Positions 44,662 to 55,223 of a stretch of DNA of 64,000 nt are shown piece after piece (position 1 is the first letter of the stretch; each line of letters starts with the position of its first letter). Below the pieces are notes generated by a model. It did no database searches. It was not told the DNA's origin and worked only from the letters and a program-made list of their open reading frames with translations. The DNA is from Tetradesmus obliquus (taxonomy: Eukaryota; Chlorophyta; Chlorophyceae; Sphaeropleales; Scenedesmaceae), in assembly GCA_030272155.1 (NCBI GenBank), contig CP126196.1:3782001-3846000 (forward strand). Direction: 5' to 3'. Made by a program: the position numbers and the translations under genes.

Positions 44662-45094
44662 CGAGCAGTTGACGCCTATGGCAAAGCAGCAGCAACAGCA
44701 GCAGCCGCCAACTCCAGCCGTCCCAGCTGTGCAGCAGCACAACCTGCAGGGGGGCTGCCCTAGCCCTTCTGGGGAGCCAAGCATGGAGCAAAGTGTGGCA
44801 GCAGCAGGTGCTGCTGTAGAGTCTGCAGATGCTGCTGTTACGGTGGTGCTGCCAGCATGCCCTGAGTCTGCTTTTGTCTCTGATCAATGTGCTGGCCAGT
44901 CGCATGCTGGTGAGGAGAAAAAGGCGGGTGCGAGCTGCAGCACAACTGCAGGCTCGGGTAGACATGTTGCCCAACCCAACGCAGCAGATGGTGCTGCAGA
45001 GGGTGCTGCTAGCAGTACAGATGACAGCACTGCGGCCGCTGCAGCAGGCCGTGTGGCCAGGCAGGCGAGTTGCCGCCTGTATGAGCTGGATTGA
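35850..45094 (+). CDS. MORN-repeat and filamin-repeat protein
   Basis: A large, probably cytoskeletal or membrane-associated scaffold. Fifteen exons: 35850-35968, 36232-36352, 36533-36612, 37024-37110, 37541-37677, 38375-38507, 38852-38938, 39176-39324, 39575-39818, 40843-41035, 41435-41969, 42501-42823, 43087-43254, 43728-43982 and 44537-45094. Phases agree; 3189 nt, 1062 aa. After a poly-Ser run come about a dozen MORN units, for example YEGDWQADERSGWGS, YEGQWKGDQRSGSGT and YVGHWQLGKRHGQGKW. An acidic, Ala-rich linker follows (EEEEEQQAEEKASEEEEEV). Two filamin-type Ig repeats come next: DNGDGTYCCSY, ELHV, HVADSPYPIRLLPG, then GRHTATAGALAAFYVTARD, GRYRCSY and GSPFAVK. The C-terminus is Gln-rich, with LWWREVARAAY and RLEDMWLLSKLQQER segments. 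MORN repeats bind membranes or form scaffolds; the partner here is unknown. Many exons have edge copies. Confidence 0.88.
36238..36298 (+). repeat. coding (AGC)n tract giving a poly-Ser run in the MORN protein
   Basis: About twenty AGC codons in exon 2, directly after the acceptor, encode an uninterrupted Ser run. The same CAG tract is non-coding elsewhere, so length variation between strains is likely. Confidence 0.9.
36905..36965 (+). repeat. upstream copy of MORN exon 4 start
   Basis: GTGCTGCAG plus bases for SYDRRSGTGKFTL matches the exon at 37024 and diverges after TL. Confidence 0.92.
37117..37210. repeat. mixed CTG/CGG triplet tract after MORN exon 4
   Basis: A (CTG)12 run passes into (CGG)5, then CTG and CGG again, beginning seven bases after the donor at 37110. 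It is in intron 4. Confidence 0.95.
37410..37470 (+). repeat. upstream copy of MORN exon 5 start
   Basis: CTTCAG plus bases for TGKSSYFDSSSYEGD matches the exon at 37541 (TGKSSYPDGSSYEGD). Confidence 0.92.
37840..37992 (+). repeat. two downstream copies of MORN exon 5 end
   Basis: Copies of DERSGWGSLATGDGQ and YEGEWAHNQPH follow the exon end at 37677. The first lacks a donor and passes directly into the second, which ends in CACG|GTGAGC. Both stay open. Confidence 0.92.
38939..38970 (+). repeat. copy of MORN exon 8 start fused to the exon 7 donor
   Basis: Immediately after the donor at 38938 the intron reads as the beginning of exon 8 (WGKGSCSY versus WGSGSCSY). The sequence GTGGGGCA therefore acts as a donor here, while the matching GTGGGGCA is the first exon sequence at 39176. 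Confidence 0.85.
39890..40518 (+). repeat. three downstream copies of MORN exon 9 end
   Basis: Segments encoding WDDAKEGQGVAVFAGGGR (39898-39951), YLGQWVDDAREGQGVAVY (40262-40315) and WDDAREGQGVAVFADGGR (40465-40517) repeat the exon end at 39818. Two of the three keep a GGCAG|GT border. Confidence 0.93.
40045..40132. repeat. 11-base tandem repeat (ATGACGGCTAG), about eight copies
   Basis: Eight contiguous 11-base units with few mismatches lie between two copies of exon 9 of the MORN gene. Further imperfect units extend upstream to about 40016. Confidence 0.93.
40699..40842 (+). repeat. upstream copy of MORN exon 10 with duplicated CTG tract
   Basis: The unit consists of a CTG run, CTGCAG acceptor and bases for YQDSWKAGQRHGQGFMVLP (40730-40788). 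It is repeated as the real exon at 40843 behind a longer CTG run (about 40803-40842). The tract and the exon start were duplicated together. Confidence 0.93.
41161..41275 (+). repeat. downstream copy of MORN exon 10 end
   Basis: Matches FRGLWEGDAWLQSAAEPGL through RAIAG of the exon ending 41035. An in-frame TAG follows IAG in the copy. Confidence 0.9.
42240..42310 (+). repeat. upstream copy of MORN exon 12 start (filamin segment)
   Basis: CTTACAG plus bases for GEHVADSPYPIRLLPGPPSA matches the start of the exon at 42501. The copy stays in frame but then diverges into sequence with no filamin similarity. Confidence 0.92.
43437..43507 (+). repeat. downstream copy of MORN exon 13 end with donor
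   Basis: Encodes GYVLDVTSCGRHLQGSPFAV, then AAG|GTGAGT, almost identical to the exon end at 43254. Confidence 0.93.
44060..44224 (+). repeat. downstream copy of MORN exon 14 end with donor
   Basis: Diverged copy of the exon end at 43982 (AAYAAVDGSLDGFDER through LSGPEADMIK) ending LSGPEVGMVQ|GTGAGC. One-base shifts break the first half. Confidence 0.88.
44420..44465 (+). repeat. upstream copy of MORN exon 15 start
   Basis: CATGCAG plus bases matching ADPSLPVVTRL of the exon at 44537, with an in-frame stop. Confidence 0.85.
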
Positions 45095-47788
45095 TGCTGA
45101 TGTGCGGTTGCTGTATTTGGGTTTGAATCAAGCCGCTTAAGCGGCAAGCTTGCTTCCCAGTTGTCTGGGTGTCAAATGATGCGCCATGAGGCTGGTTATG
45201 TTCCGTCCTTGGCACGTGTGCTATCAAAAGAGCTTTTGAGAGAGAAGAGTTGCATGCTTGCCTGACACTGTTGTTTCAGCCGCTCCTGTGGGGCCCGGGG
45301 CCGATGGCGACGTTGCTATGGCTTGTCTGACACTGTGTGGCCATGGCTTCAGGCTCAGGCCAGCAGGATGCTCACGTTATTGCCCTGAGTGTGCAACACG
45401 TGTCAACCTTGGTTGCGAACATGGTGCAATGCTGTTACAAAGCCAGTTACACACATTGATGGGCTGGTGCACAGCCATATCCATGCAGCCCGCACGATGC
45501 ATGCCATGTGGCTCAACACACCACTGGTATGCTGGTGCAGCCGTCAGCAGCCTGGCAGGCTGGTGCAGCCGTCACTGACGATGCTGGCAGCATTAGCAGT
45601 TTGCATGCACACGATACGATTCATTGTCTGATCACACCTGACATCACCGCTGCGTGCTGTCACATGATAGCTATAGTGGCTTGGAGTGAGTCAAAGTGCG
45701 TCATGTGTGGTAACAGTGCCGTTGGTAACAGCATGTTGCGAACGGACTTGCTGTAATGAAATAAAGCTGGCAGCTGTGCACAGCATGTGCTGTGCAGCAG
45801 CGCCGGCTGGGCAGGCACAGGCCTGGCAGCCGCCATGTAGGTTGGCAGCGCTCTGCCGCATTCAGCACAAAATGCACATAATGCAACCCATGTATACCGT
45901 AGTATTTTACTACTGGCAGCTCAGCAGACGCGGCGAGCCAGCTGCTAGCAACTGCCTGTTGTGAGCACTCCTTTGTGACCAGCTCAGCAACGCGCTTGTT
46001 CCAACATTGACAAAACATATCACAGCACGAAACGTGCTCAAGATGTCAAGTGCACATGTTTGTGCCCAATCACACATGCCCCTGTTCCAGTCGTGCTGCT
46101 CTGAGCACCAGTTTTGCAAGCCATGTGCACAGCACAGCAGCACCTGCAATGTCTTCACACAGCACACAGCACAGCACAGCTTTACAAAGCCTCGGTGCAG
46201 TGCTTTCGATGCCAGCCAATGCTGACCAGCACAGCACAGCAGCACCTGCATTGTCTTCAAGTCTGGCATCCTCACAGGAGAAAACCTGCTGCATAGACAA
46301 TGCTGGCTGTAAGGCAAATCGCTGCAACATGGTTGTGCCACAACGCAGTGCGTCCACACCAAATTGCTGCAAGTTACTAGCATGTCGTGTAACATGTTAC
46401 TAACGCTGCCACAGAGCTGCAGCAGCCTTCAGCTGCTGACATGCATTCAGCATTGAAAGCAGTGCAGGCGGCCCCAGCAGTGCCGTGTGTCTCAATCTGC
46501 TGCTATTGGTGCTGCAACACATGAATGAAGGGCAAGTGCCTGTTGTTAGGTGTGTTGGTGTGCTGCTGCTGGAGTCAGCACGGTCAAGACACAGTAGCAC
46601 TGACTTTGGTCAACGCACTGCTGCAAGCCACATTCGCTGGTGCACAGCGTGACAAGTGCTGCCTGCAATGCGTTTGCGAGCTGCCTGGCTGTGCTGTTGT
46701 GCTGCAGCAGCACACACCAAAACTCGCAGACGCCGACACCGACACTGCATGTCAAGTTGACGGCCTACACCCCAAACAAGCACGGCTGATCAAAGGAGGT
46801 CAAACCCTCGACCAGCCGGCTAAAAGTTTGACCAAAACATCGCACACTAGTTAGTTGTACACGCTGTGAAGCCGCATTTCTGAAGAGCCAAGACATGCTG
46901 GTCTGGGCCAAGAAGCTGAAGAGCCAAGAAGCGCAACACCACAGCGGGCTCATGGCCTGTGTTGTGCTTCTGTACAGCCTGTTGTCATTGCTGCTGCACG
47001 CACGCAACACGCCCAAACACACAGCACATGTGCTTGCTGCACAGACAATGCATGGCTGTAAAACCAAGGACATACACAGCTGCGCTGCGGCGTCCCCCCA
47101 GAATCAAGTTTTGACGCAACCCCAGCCACGGTTGCCTACTTTTACTGTGCACTGCGAAGTACCTGTTTCAACTCCGCTGCAGCTGACTTGCTCACCCGCC
47201 TGCCTTTTTTGCAGAGGCAAGCTGCGCACGTGCAACGCAGCTGCCGTAACAGCTGCAGTAACACAAACACACATGCAGCAGGCATCACTTGTGCGCCGCA
47301 ACAGCGCTAAGCAGCAACGCAACAGCCGCAGGGTGGCTTGACTAGAAGCATGGGAGGGCTTTTGCAAGCCGGCTAATGTTTCAAGCCAGCTTGGTCAAAG
47401 GCTGCTAATGCACATGCTTCAGCCACAGCCCTCACAGCACACCCCAGCCACTCTCGGCCATTGCACACACCCACAAACACACGCGCAACAACCTAGGCTA
47501 GCACCCAATCACACAACCAAACCACCCAAGCCACAACCCAGCACTGAGTGCCTAAGTGAATGCAGTACTGAACAATGAGCAGCGCCGATACACATGATCA
47601 TCATTTTCCTGGCACCATCACCATGCGTCAAACTCAACTCAACAGACTCGGCTCAACATCAAACAGCTGCTGCAGTGCAGCAGAGTGCTGCTGCAATGCA
47701 GCACAGCCCATCGGCTGCTCTAAACAGCTACCTTCCAGCTGGGTGAGGGTTGAAGGTTCTAGGGTTTTCAGCTAAACCCTCAACCCTA
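45095..47788. other. 2.7 kb convergent intergenic region without a recognised gene
   Basis: Between the convergent ends of the MORN-filamin and glycoside-hydrolase-like genes. A short tandem duplication (CAGCACAGCAGCACCTGCA at about 46131 and 46234) is the only structure seen. Open frames have no recognisable similarity. Confidence 0.5.
45752..45756 (+). terminator. TGTAA poly(A) signal candidate for the MORN-filamin gene
   Basis: The first TGTAA I can find downstream of the stop at 45094, about 660 bases away. Confidence 0.3.
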
Positions 47789-48342
47789 TCAGCCGAAGAT
47801 GCTGCCCCAGAAGTTGTTGTTGTTGTTGTTGCGGTTTTGGCGGGTCGCAGCCCTGGGAGGTGGTGCTGCTGCTGCCTGCCGAGCCTCTTGCTGCACACTG
47901 CTGCTGCTGGTGGGCATGCGTGCGTACGGCTGAGGTTCCTGCGAGTAAAAGTTGCCAAGCTGTGCCTCCTGCTCATTGAGCCTCTTGTACTCCATTGCAG
48001 CAAACTCCGGACCTTTGGCCGCGAGCGTCTGCGCAGCAATCACCTTGATGTTGTGCCTTGCAATCTGCTTGACCATGTTTGCGTCGCGGTATGTGCCCTG
48101 TGCAGTGCTTGAGTCCGGGTACAGCCCAAACAGGTCCCAGCTGGCCATGCCCCACACGAAGACGTCGCAGATCATGTAGGTTTTGATGGTAGGGTTTGCC
48201 AGCCACTCAAGGGTTCTGTTGTAAAACTCGGTGCGGTAGGCCTGCAGGGAGGGTATCTGCCAGGGGTCGGTTGAGGGGCTGTAAAAGCCTGCCACGCCTG
48301 CCCAGGGCTGCTTGCCCACCATGCGCGCGCTCACGGCAGGCT

Positions 48343-48382
<40 letters not shown>

Positions 48383-49786
48383 GGGAGAGGTCAGATAGAT
48401 GTGGAGGTGCAGTGCTTGAAAGTCCGGGCGCAGACTTGGTGTGTCACGTCCAATGATGCAGGCTGTATGCTATGCTTGAGTGACAGCTGAAGAACGTGAA
48501 CACAGCCAAGGCACTCCTAGCACAACATCCAGTGTCAATGATCAGTCATGCTGCACACAAGCACCTTTGAACCCAGGCTATGGTTCAACCAAACCCTAAC
48601 TCACCGCTGCATTGCCCTCATTGCCGCCTCCAATGCCAAACTCGCTGTAGTGCAGCTCCAGCTTGCCGCTGTTGACCAGCGAAGCCAGGTCGATTCCATT
48701 GCCCAGGGTCCTCAAGCTATCGCCAACATTGAACGCGCTGTTTTCGAACTCGTTCAGCGTCATGCCGGGGCCGCTGTATGGGGCGTACGCGGAGATGCCG
48801 ATAAAGTCAATCTCGTTGTTGACCAGGTTGTTGAGTGCTGCTCCGTCGATGCTTGGCACGGGGTAGCGGGAGGCACGTGACCCGCTGCCGAACATCCAAC
48901 CAAGGCCCGTGTTTGGTGCCACGGAGTATTCGGTTTGGTCCAGGGCGTTGAAGTTGAGGCCCACTCCAACCTTGACGTCTGTAACAAGAGAATGAAGAAG
49001 AAGTAGAGTTAGAGGAAGGATCACAGGCACGGACAGAGCAGAAGAGCAGCAGGGCGATGGTTGGGCGGTGCAGGAGTGCGAGCACACCACTGGGCTGTAT
49101 TTGTGACAATAAGGACGTGTCTCCAGTAGGCAGGCGTGCAGCAGCTGTCTTGCAGGAAAGATGCAGGAAAGATGCAGGAAAGATGCAGGAAACTACAAAG
49201 GCAACTGCTAGTGCTTTGGGTTACGCCGCTTTCACATAAAAGAGTGCTGCTGACGCCTGCCAGCTGCTGTGGTGTGGTGCTGCATGCTAATTGCATGCTA
49301 AATGGCGGCACCCGTACCTGCCAGTGTGGTGCCAATCATCCTGCGCAGGTCAGGGATGGTTGATGCCCAGTCACGTGTGTACCGCATCATTGTGGCTGAC
49401 ATCTCGCCTGCACAGGCAGCACAATGTAGTGCAGCAGACAGCATAGCGTTAGCTCACACCACACGACCTCCAAGGACGTGTCTAGGCACGCAATGGCGAT
49501 ATACTGTGTGTGCAAATGCTTACAGGAAAAGGCTGCGCACGTACTGCTGCACCTGCTTCTGCTGCTGCTGCTGCACTGTCACCCCCTCCCCCACACAGCA
49601 CAACAACAGCAGCAACAGCAGCAGCTGCCCTCAAAGCAACTCACCCTGAGCGCCACATACACACGCGGCCGCTCCAGGTTGGGCATGGACTGGCCAAGCC
49701 AACACACCGACAAGGATATGTTTGGGCACGAAAAGCAAGCTAAGCACTCTCCTGCTTGCAGGAAGACAGCCGCATACATACCTTTG

Positions 49787-49823
<37 letters not shown>

Positions 49824-51747
49824 ACTGTCCTCGCTTAATGCACATTCCATCAACCGTCTAGGCGCCCAAACCACCACAGCAGCAGGACCTGGCAACACTC
49901 ACCCTGCAGGGCCACATACACGCGCGGCCTCTCCAGGTGGGGCATGGGCCACAGCGTGCCCTCTGCTGCCACAACCTTGAGTGCCCCTGCCAGCGCCTTG
50001 GCGAGCGGGTCCAGCATGATCTGCTTGTAGGTGTAGGTGCCGTACTGGATGATGGGGCTGAACAGCAGCCCGTTGCGCCAGATGCCCCTGCAGCAGGTGA
50101 TTGTACAGCATGTGAGTGTAGAATAACCAAAAAAAGATTTGGTGGAAGGGATAGAGCATCAAGATGGGGCTGAAGCAGCCCGTTGCGCCAGATGCCCCTG
50201 CGGCAGGTGAAAGAACAGCATGTGTGGTTTAGAACAAGGAATAAGAGGTTTGGTGGCAGTGAAATAGCATCAAGGATGCTCCTCTCAAAGTAATCGAAAC
50301 TTCAACATAATTCAGATTTAAACGTGAACCGCAAGCAACAAAACCGTAAGCACCGCTCACCTCTTATAGCCGTCGTCCAGGTGGGGCCTCAGGTAAGGTG
50401 TGAAGCAGCTATTCATGCTCCTCTCAAAGTCATTGATTCCAACCCTAAACCACACACACAAAAACCTACGGCCCCGCGCACCTCACGTAGCCATCGTCCA
50501 GGTGGGGCCTCAGGTAAGGTGTGAAGCAGCTGGTCATGCTCCTCTCAAAATCATTGATTCCAACCCTAAACCACAAACACAAAACCCTACGGCCCCGCTC
50601 ACCTCATGTATCCATCGTCCAGGTGGGGCCTCAAGTAAGGTGTGAAGCCGTTCCTGAACGCTTCTGTGAAGCAGATGGTCACGGACTCTTCCAGTTCATC
50701 AACACAAAAACATAACACACAAAAACCAAAACTTGAAGGCCCCGCTCACCTCACGTAGCCATCGTCCAGGTGGGGCCTCAGGTAAGGTGTGAAGCCGTTC
50801 CTGAATGCTTCAGTGAAGCAGATCGTCATGCTCCTCTCAAACTCATCAATCTTGGACTGGTCCCAATCACCGCACACCATCTTGTCATCTGCATCCTTGT
50901 ACATATAGCAGAAGTGATCAATGCCAAAGCCCTCTGATCCGGGAATCCAATGGTGCGTAGGCACAAAGTTGAGTTTGTTGCCTCGAGCTAAGCGGCGAGC
51001 CCGCCACACCATGTCCAGACAGCGGGACCATGGCTTGCCATTTGAATCAGGGATGATCTGCCAGTCAAAGTATCCCATCAGCAGGAGAGATGGGGACAGC
51101 TGTGCTGCCTTGGGTGACATATCAACTGTAAAATCGATCTGCGGGCCGGTAGGTGCTGGGGGTGGCACTGGTGTCACCTCTGGCACTGCTGCTGCTGTTA
51201 CTACTGCTGGGGGTGCACGCTCCTGCAGGGTAAAGCTACCCGTGCTAGCTGGCTGCTCGATGGGCACTCCCTGCTGTGTCACCTGCTGCTGGTTGGTGCG
51301 CAGCACTGCATTGTTGCGGTTGGTGGTGCCGCGGCTGCCTGTCTGCTGCTGCTGCTGCTGGTTCCTGTTGCGGTTGCGGCGCACAGAGCCTTGAGTGAGC
51401 ACCTGCGTGCGTCGCACCGGCTGCTGCTGCTGCTGCGCCCGGCGCATGTTGCTCTGCACCGTAGCTCTGTCCAGTGGAGTGTACACCGCGTCAGGCGCCT
51501 GTGCTGCCTGCTGTGCTGCAGCAGCTGCTGCCTGTTGCGCTGCAACATCCTCTGTTACTCGCTGTGCTGCTGCTGTTACTGCTGCTGGAGCTGGTGTAGC
51601 TGGCAGAGGGGCTTGCAGACCAGTCACAGGATCAACAGGCCCATCTGCATACTGTGCTGCACCCACTGACAGTGCTACTGCCAGCAGTAGGCACAGCAGC
51701 GGGGCCCGCCAGGCTCGGCTGCCGGCTCTTTGTGTTCGTTGACCCAT
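47789..51747 (-). CDS. secreted glycoside-hydrolase-like protein (TIM-barrel, GH113/GH5-like)
   Basis: Probably a secreted or cell-wall carbohydrate-active protein. Five exons (minus): 51747-50750, 50087-49903, 49407-49318, 48978-48605 and 48340-47789. Phases agree and the sum is 2199 nt, 732 aa. The start chosen at 51747 gives a clear signal peptide (APLLCLLLAVALSVGAAQ). A Gln/Arg/Asn-rich linker follows to about residue 190. The catalytic-domain-like part contains LLLMGYFDWQ, FTPYLRPHLDDGYVRG, FIGISAYAPYS, LHYSEFGIGGG and YMICDVFVWGMASWDLFG. The pattern of PHL, IDFIGISAY and YSEFG recalls clan GH-A barrels, where a Glu in the SEFG position is the usual nucleophile. The family assignment is inference. 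The C-terminus is Gln/Asn-rich and ends NNFWGSIFG. Exons 1 and 2 have edge copies. Confidence 0.7.
49151..49192. repeat. 11-base tandem repeat (GCAGGAAAGAT), four copies
   Basis: Short perfect direct repeat in the intron between exons 3 and 4 of the glycoside-hydrolase-like gene. Confidence 0.9.
49650..49705 (-). repeat. downstream copy of glycoside-hydrolase-like exon 2 end
   Basis: Encodes MPNLERPRVYVAL followed by a GTGAGT donor, matching MPHLERPRVYVALQ of the exon ending 49903. Confidence 0.92.
50165..50215 (-). repeat. upstream copy of glycoside-hydrolase-like exon 2 start
   Basis: The bases encoding GIWRNGL and their acceptor (real exon at 50087) recur here. The acceptor region reads CCGCAG in the copy and CTGCAG at the real site. 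Confidence 0.88.
50355..50670 (-). repeat. three downstream copies of glycoside-hydrolase-like exon 1 end
   Basis: The exon end at 50750 (TPYLRPHLDDGYVR, then GTGAGC) recurs with borders near 50605, 50482 and 50361. Each keeps the LRPHLDDGY codons; two retain a Met-to-donor layout. Periods are about 120-145 bases. Confidence 0.93.
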
Positions 51748-53640
51748 GCTTGCTCGGTCAACAAGCGATGGCAGCTGCGCTGGAGCGTCCTCTGCAGGCC
51801 TATGGTCAGGAGCGCGGCAGCAAACCGTCCACAGCAACACCGGTGAGCTCTAGCCACAGCTTTAGAGTAAAACGTTTGGATCCTTGCTGTGTTACCGATG
51901 AATGGAGCAGGAAAAGCCCGCTGTCGCAAGAATGAATTAACCAAGCCCGGCTACCGCGATTGCAAGAAGACCACAACGAAAGCCATGCTACGGAGATAAA
52001 ACTACACCAATATGGCTGATTAAAGATTTAAGCGTGTCCTGCACCAGCTGCTGCTTTGTTTCAGCTCTCACCTCCTGGTCCCACAGTGACTCGCTGGTGA
52101 CACTGCTGTTCCCGGCCCCGAAGCCCAATGAATATGTATCTTTCGTACTATATTTGACACTGGCAGTCAATGCTTGGCACTGGTGCACCTCGCTGCTGAA
52201 CGTTAGGGAGAGCTCGAGCCGGCGTTGGAATGCTCAGCAGTCGCCGCTGAAGGTGCACTTGTAATGTTGAATCAATGAATAGTGACCAAGAGTTGCATAC
52301 GAGCAAGCGGGGGCTACATGAACAGGCGATCGTGTGTCACTTAAGCAACAAAGAAATTCAACAGCCACAGCCGACGGGACCTGACAACCATGAGTTTAAC
52401 GCTCGAAGTCCAGGCCATTGTCTCGCGTACTTATCTACAAGCAAATGAGGGCCAGCTCTTGAATGCGCGGGAAAGCCGGCAGCAGCTTCAGGCTGCGTAA
52501 GCAGGCAGCTTCCCTTTGAATTTGATCACAAGCAGCTATTACCGAGGGCAGGGCATCTGCAGTAGCCACCTGATACGTCACAGCTCTGCATCAGCTGCAT
52601 TCTTGCAGCGCACCAAGCTGCCACAAGGTGCAAACACAGCCAACCAGCCGCTGTGACTCTCAGCCTGAGAGCAAGGGTCTGTTCTGCTCCACTCTGAATC
52701 AGAGTCTCTGATCCCAAACAGGCAACAAGGCAGAGTCATCAATATCAAGTCTTGCTGCATGTAGGTGGTGCATGGCAGCTACTTGCAGCTGACACAGCTG
52801 CTGACACTGCAGCCTGTGGGCAGCCCACATGCTGCACTGTGACACTGCGTCCCACACATGCCATGCTCCTGCTCTCACCTTGACCAATGGCACAGCAGCC
52901 TTTAGCCAAGCCAGTTGCATGTAATCTTGACACAGCAGCTCTGCCACCCACACTGCTGCGCTGTGACCTGAGGTCCACGCGCCCAGGGGTTGGTAATGCC
53001 AATCCCCTGCTCTGATAGTTGAATCAAGCAACAGCAGCTGCCAGCGAGCCAATGCGTGCATAACGTGCATGTTGGCTGGAACTACAGCTCTGCGCTGTGC
53101 CCACACTGCTGCACAGTGGCACTGCGTCCCACGGCCCCATGGCACGAGGACGCAAATTTGCCATGCAACGGGACACATTCAAAAAGTAAAATGCATGGTT
53201 GCAGTCTATTATTTGAAAACCCATAGCACTGCGTCCTGCGGCCTTCACATGGCATGCGTCCCACGCCACCCATAGCAGGCACTGATGTGTGCAAATCTGT
53301 CACATGCTGTGCTGGAAAGATTCAGCACTGCAGACACGCACAGGTCAGGTGACTGCGTCGCAGCACACTACTCGAGTGTAGTACACACCATGGCACAAGC
53401 ATGCGCAGCAGCGGCACCCTGCATCTGCTGCTGGCACTCCCTGCAAGACGTGGCACAGTGCAGCAGATCAACCAGCTCAAGCAAGGGACTTGTCCTGGCA
53501 TCACATGCTGCGGGCGGTGGCAGCTGTCGACTACACTGTCAACTCACAGCTGACACCCTCCACCTGAAACTACTGCAAGTCAGGACCGCACTCCAGATAC
53601 AGTCTTGCAGCAGTCACTACAGTTGCTGCACTAGCCGATC
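51748..53640. other. 1.9 kb upstream of the glycoside-hydrolase-like gene, no gene seen
   Basis: A minus-strand frame at 52188-52075 ends WDQE|GTGAGA and could be a small exon, but nothing joins to it. Between about 52830 and 53275 the phrase CACTGCGTCC recurs several times with diverged flanks, suggesting an old tandem repeat. Confidence 0.4.
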
Positions 53641-53644
53641 TCCC

Positions 53645-54200
53645 CTGCAACACTTCACTCGACGCGTACACCGTGCGAGCGCAGCGACTTGATCAGAGCC
53701 CAAACCTTGCCCGTACTGCTGCTGCTGCTGCTGCTGCTTGTGCTGCTATTGCTGTGGCAGGTGCTGCTGCTGCCGCTGCTGCTGCTGCGATGGCGGCGGC
53801 AGCTGCTGGCATCCTACAACACCTCCTGTCAGGACCTGGCGTGCCGCATATCAAGCATGCACTTGAGCAGCTACATCTGTTCACTTCACATGCAGGCCGT
53901 GCAAGCGCAGCGACTCAATCAGCGCCCGCAGCTTGCCCTGCAGCAGCAACCCGTACTGCTGGTGGTGGTGGTGCTGCTGCTGCTGCTGCTGCTGCTGTGC
54001 TGCACCTGCTGCTTGCATCCTACTGACTTTCCCACAGGAGCTGCTGTGGCGCATGCCAAACACGCTCCGTGCTTGTGCAGCTGGCACTGACGCAGCAGAC
54101 CGCTCCATAATGCAATCGTGCTGTCAACAGCTGACCGCTTCACACGCAGGCCGTGTGAGCGCAGCGACTCAATCAGCGCAAGCAGCTTGCCCTGGTGGCG
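53645..54200 (-). repeat. three extra tandem copies of the uL18 terminal exon end
   Basis: The end of the ribosomal protein gene (GKLRALIESLRSHGLRVK and stop, at 54359) is copied at about 54128-54190, 53883-53945 and 53650-53705, with a period of about 231-245 bases and decreasing similarity. Triplet tracts separate the units. Confidence 0.92.
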
Positions 54201-54358
54201 CAGCTGCTTGTGGTTGCTGCTGCTGCTGCTGCCACATGCTGCGCTGCTGCCGCCGCTGCTGCGGCAGCTGCTTACATCCTACAAACTATACTGCAGGAGC
54301 TGCTGTGGTGCGCGCCAAACATGCTCCTCAGTTTGGCAGCTGTCACCAGCAAAGCAGA

Positions 54359-54925
54359 TCACTTCACGCGCAGGCCGTGTGAGCGCAGGCTTTCAATCAG
54401 TGCCCGCAGCTTGCCCTGGTAGCGCAGCTGCTTGTGGTTGCTGAAGTGCACCTCTTCTACGTTTGCTGCTTTGGCCTTTTCAGCGAGCAGCTTGCCCACC
54501 AGCACACTGGCCTTCATGTCACAGGCCGACTGCTGCTGCTGTTCAAGCGCCTGCAGCAGGAGGAGCAGCGGCAGCCAGCAGCCGGAATGCAACATCAGTG
54601 ACGCTGGCAATGGTAGTGTTTTGGATTGCAGGCGTGAGCTTGTGTGCTTGGGGGTGTTCGACTGCTGTGGTGCTGCTGCGTGTGGCTGGATGTCTGGCTG
54701 CAGCGTGTTTTGTGCTTGTGATTGATCCTACTGGCGATCACTGCTTCAAACACAGTTCACATCACTTGCAATCCACCCACCTGCCGGATGTTCCGTTGCA
54801 GAGTGGATGCTGCTGCCACATAATGGCCGCCGTCTGAGGGGTTGGCCTTGTGCAAGATGGAGGCGTACGTGTAGCGGTTAGAAAGAAACACCTTGAGGTG
54901 ATACGGCCGCCACGCCGCCATGTGC

Positions 54926-54927
<2 letters not shown>
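54359..54927 (-). CDS. ribosomal protein uL18, organellar type (probably mitochondrial)
   Basis: uL18 binds 5S rRNA in the central protuberance of the large ribosomal subunit where 5S is present. Two exons (minus): 54927-54781 and 54550-54359; 339 nt, 112 aa, phase 0 at the junction. The product starts MHMAAWRPYHLKVFLSN, continues RYTYASILHK and YVAAASTLQRNIRQ, and in exon 2 has VLVGKLLAEKAKAANVEEV, HFSNHKQLRYQGKLRAL and ESLRSHGLRVK. These match the beta-strand, AAST and YHGR-like segments of uL18. The length fits the bacterial/organellar form. The RPYHLKVF start resembles plant mitochondrial members more than plastid ones, but no separate transit peptide is present. The 5' leader holds a CAG tract directly before the ATG. 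Confidence 0.85.

Positions 54928-54980
<53 letters not shown>
54928..54980. repeat. CAG tract (sense) directly upstream of the uL18 start codon
   Basis: About sixteen triplets with one interruption lie between the 5' leader and the ATG of the uL18 gene. Confidence 0.9.
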
Positions 54981-54982
<2 letters not shown>

Positions 54983-55188
54983 GTGGTGGTGGTGCGTTGC
55001 TGCTGCGTGTACTGCTGCGGCAGCGGGCCGCACCAGCTGCTGACGACGTGCGACTGCTGCTGGTGCTGCTAGCGCCAGTGCTGCGGCTGCAAGTGCTGCT
55101 CAGCCACTGCAAGAAACGGAGAGGGTGTTGTGGGAGCTGCTCTGTATCCGTAAAGGCCTGCAGGAGGCAAGCAGGGGCAACAGAGGTT

Positions 55189-55223
<35 letters not shown>

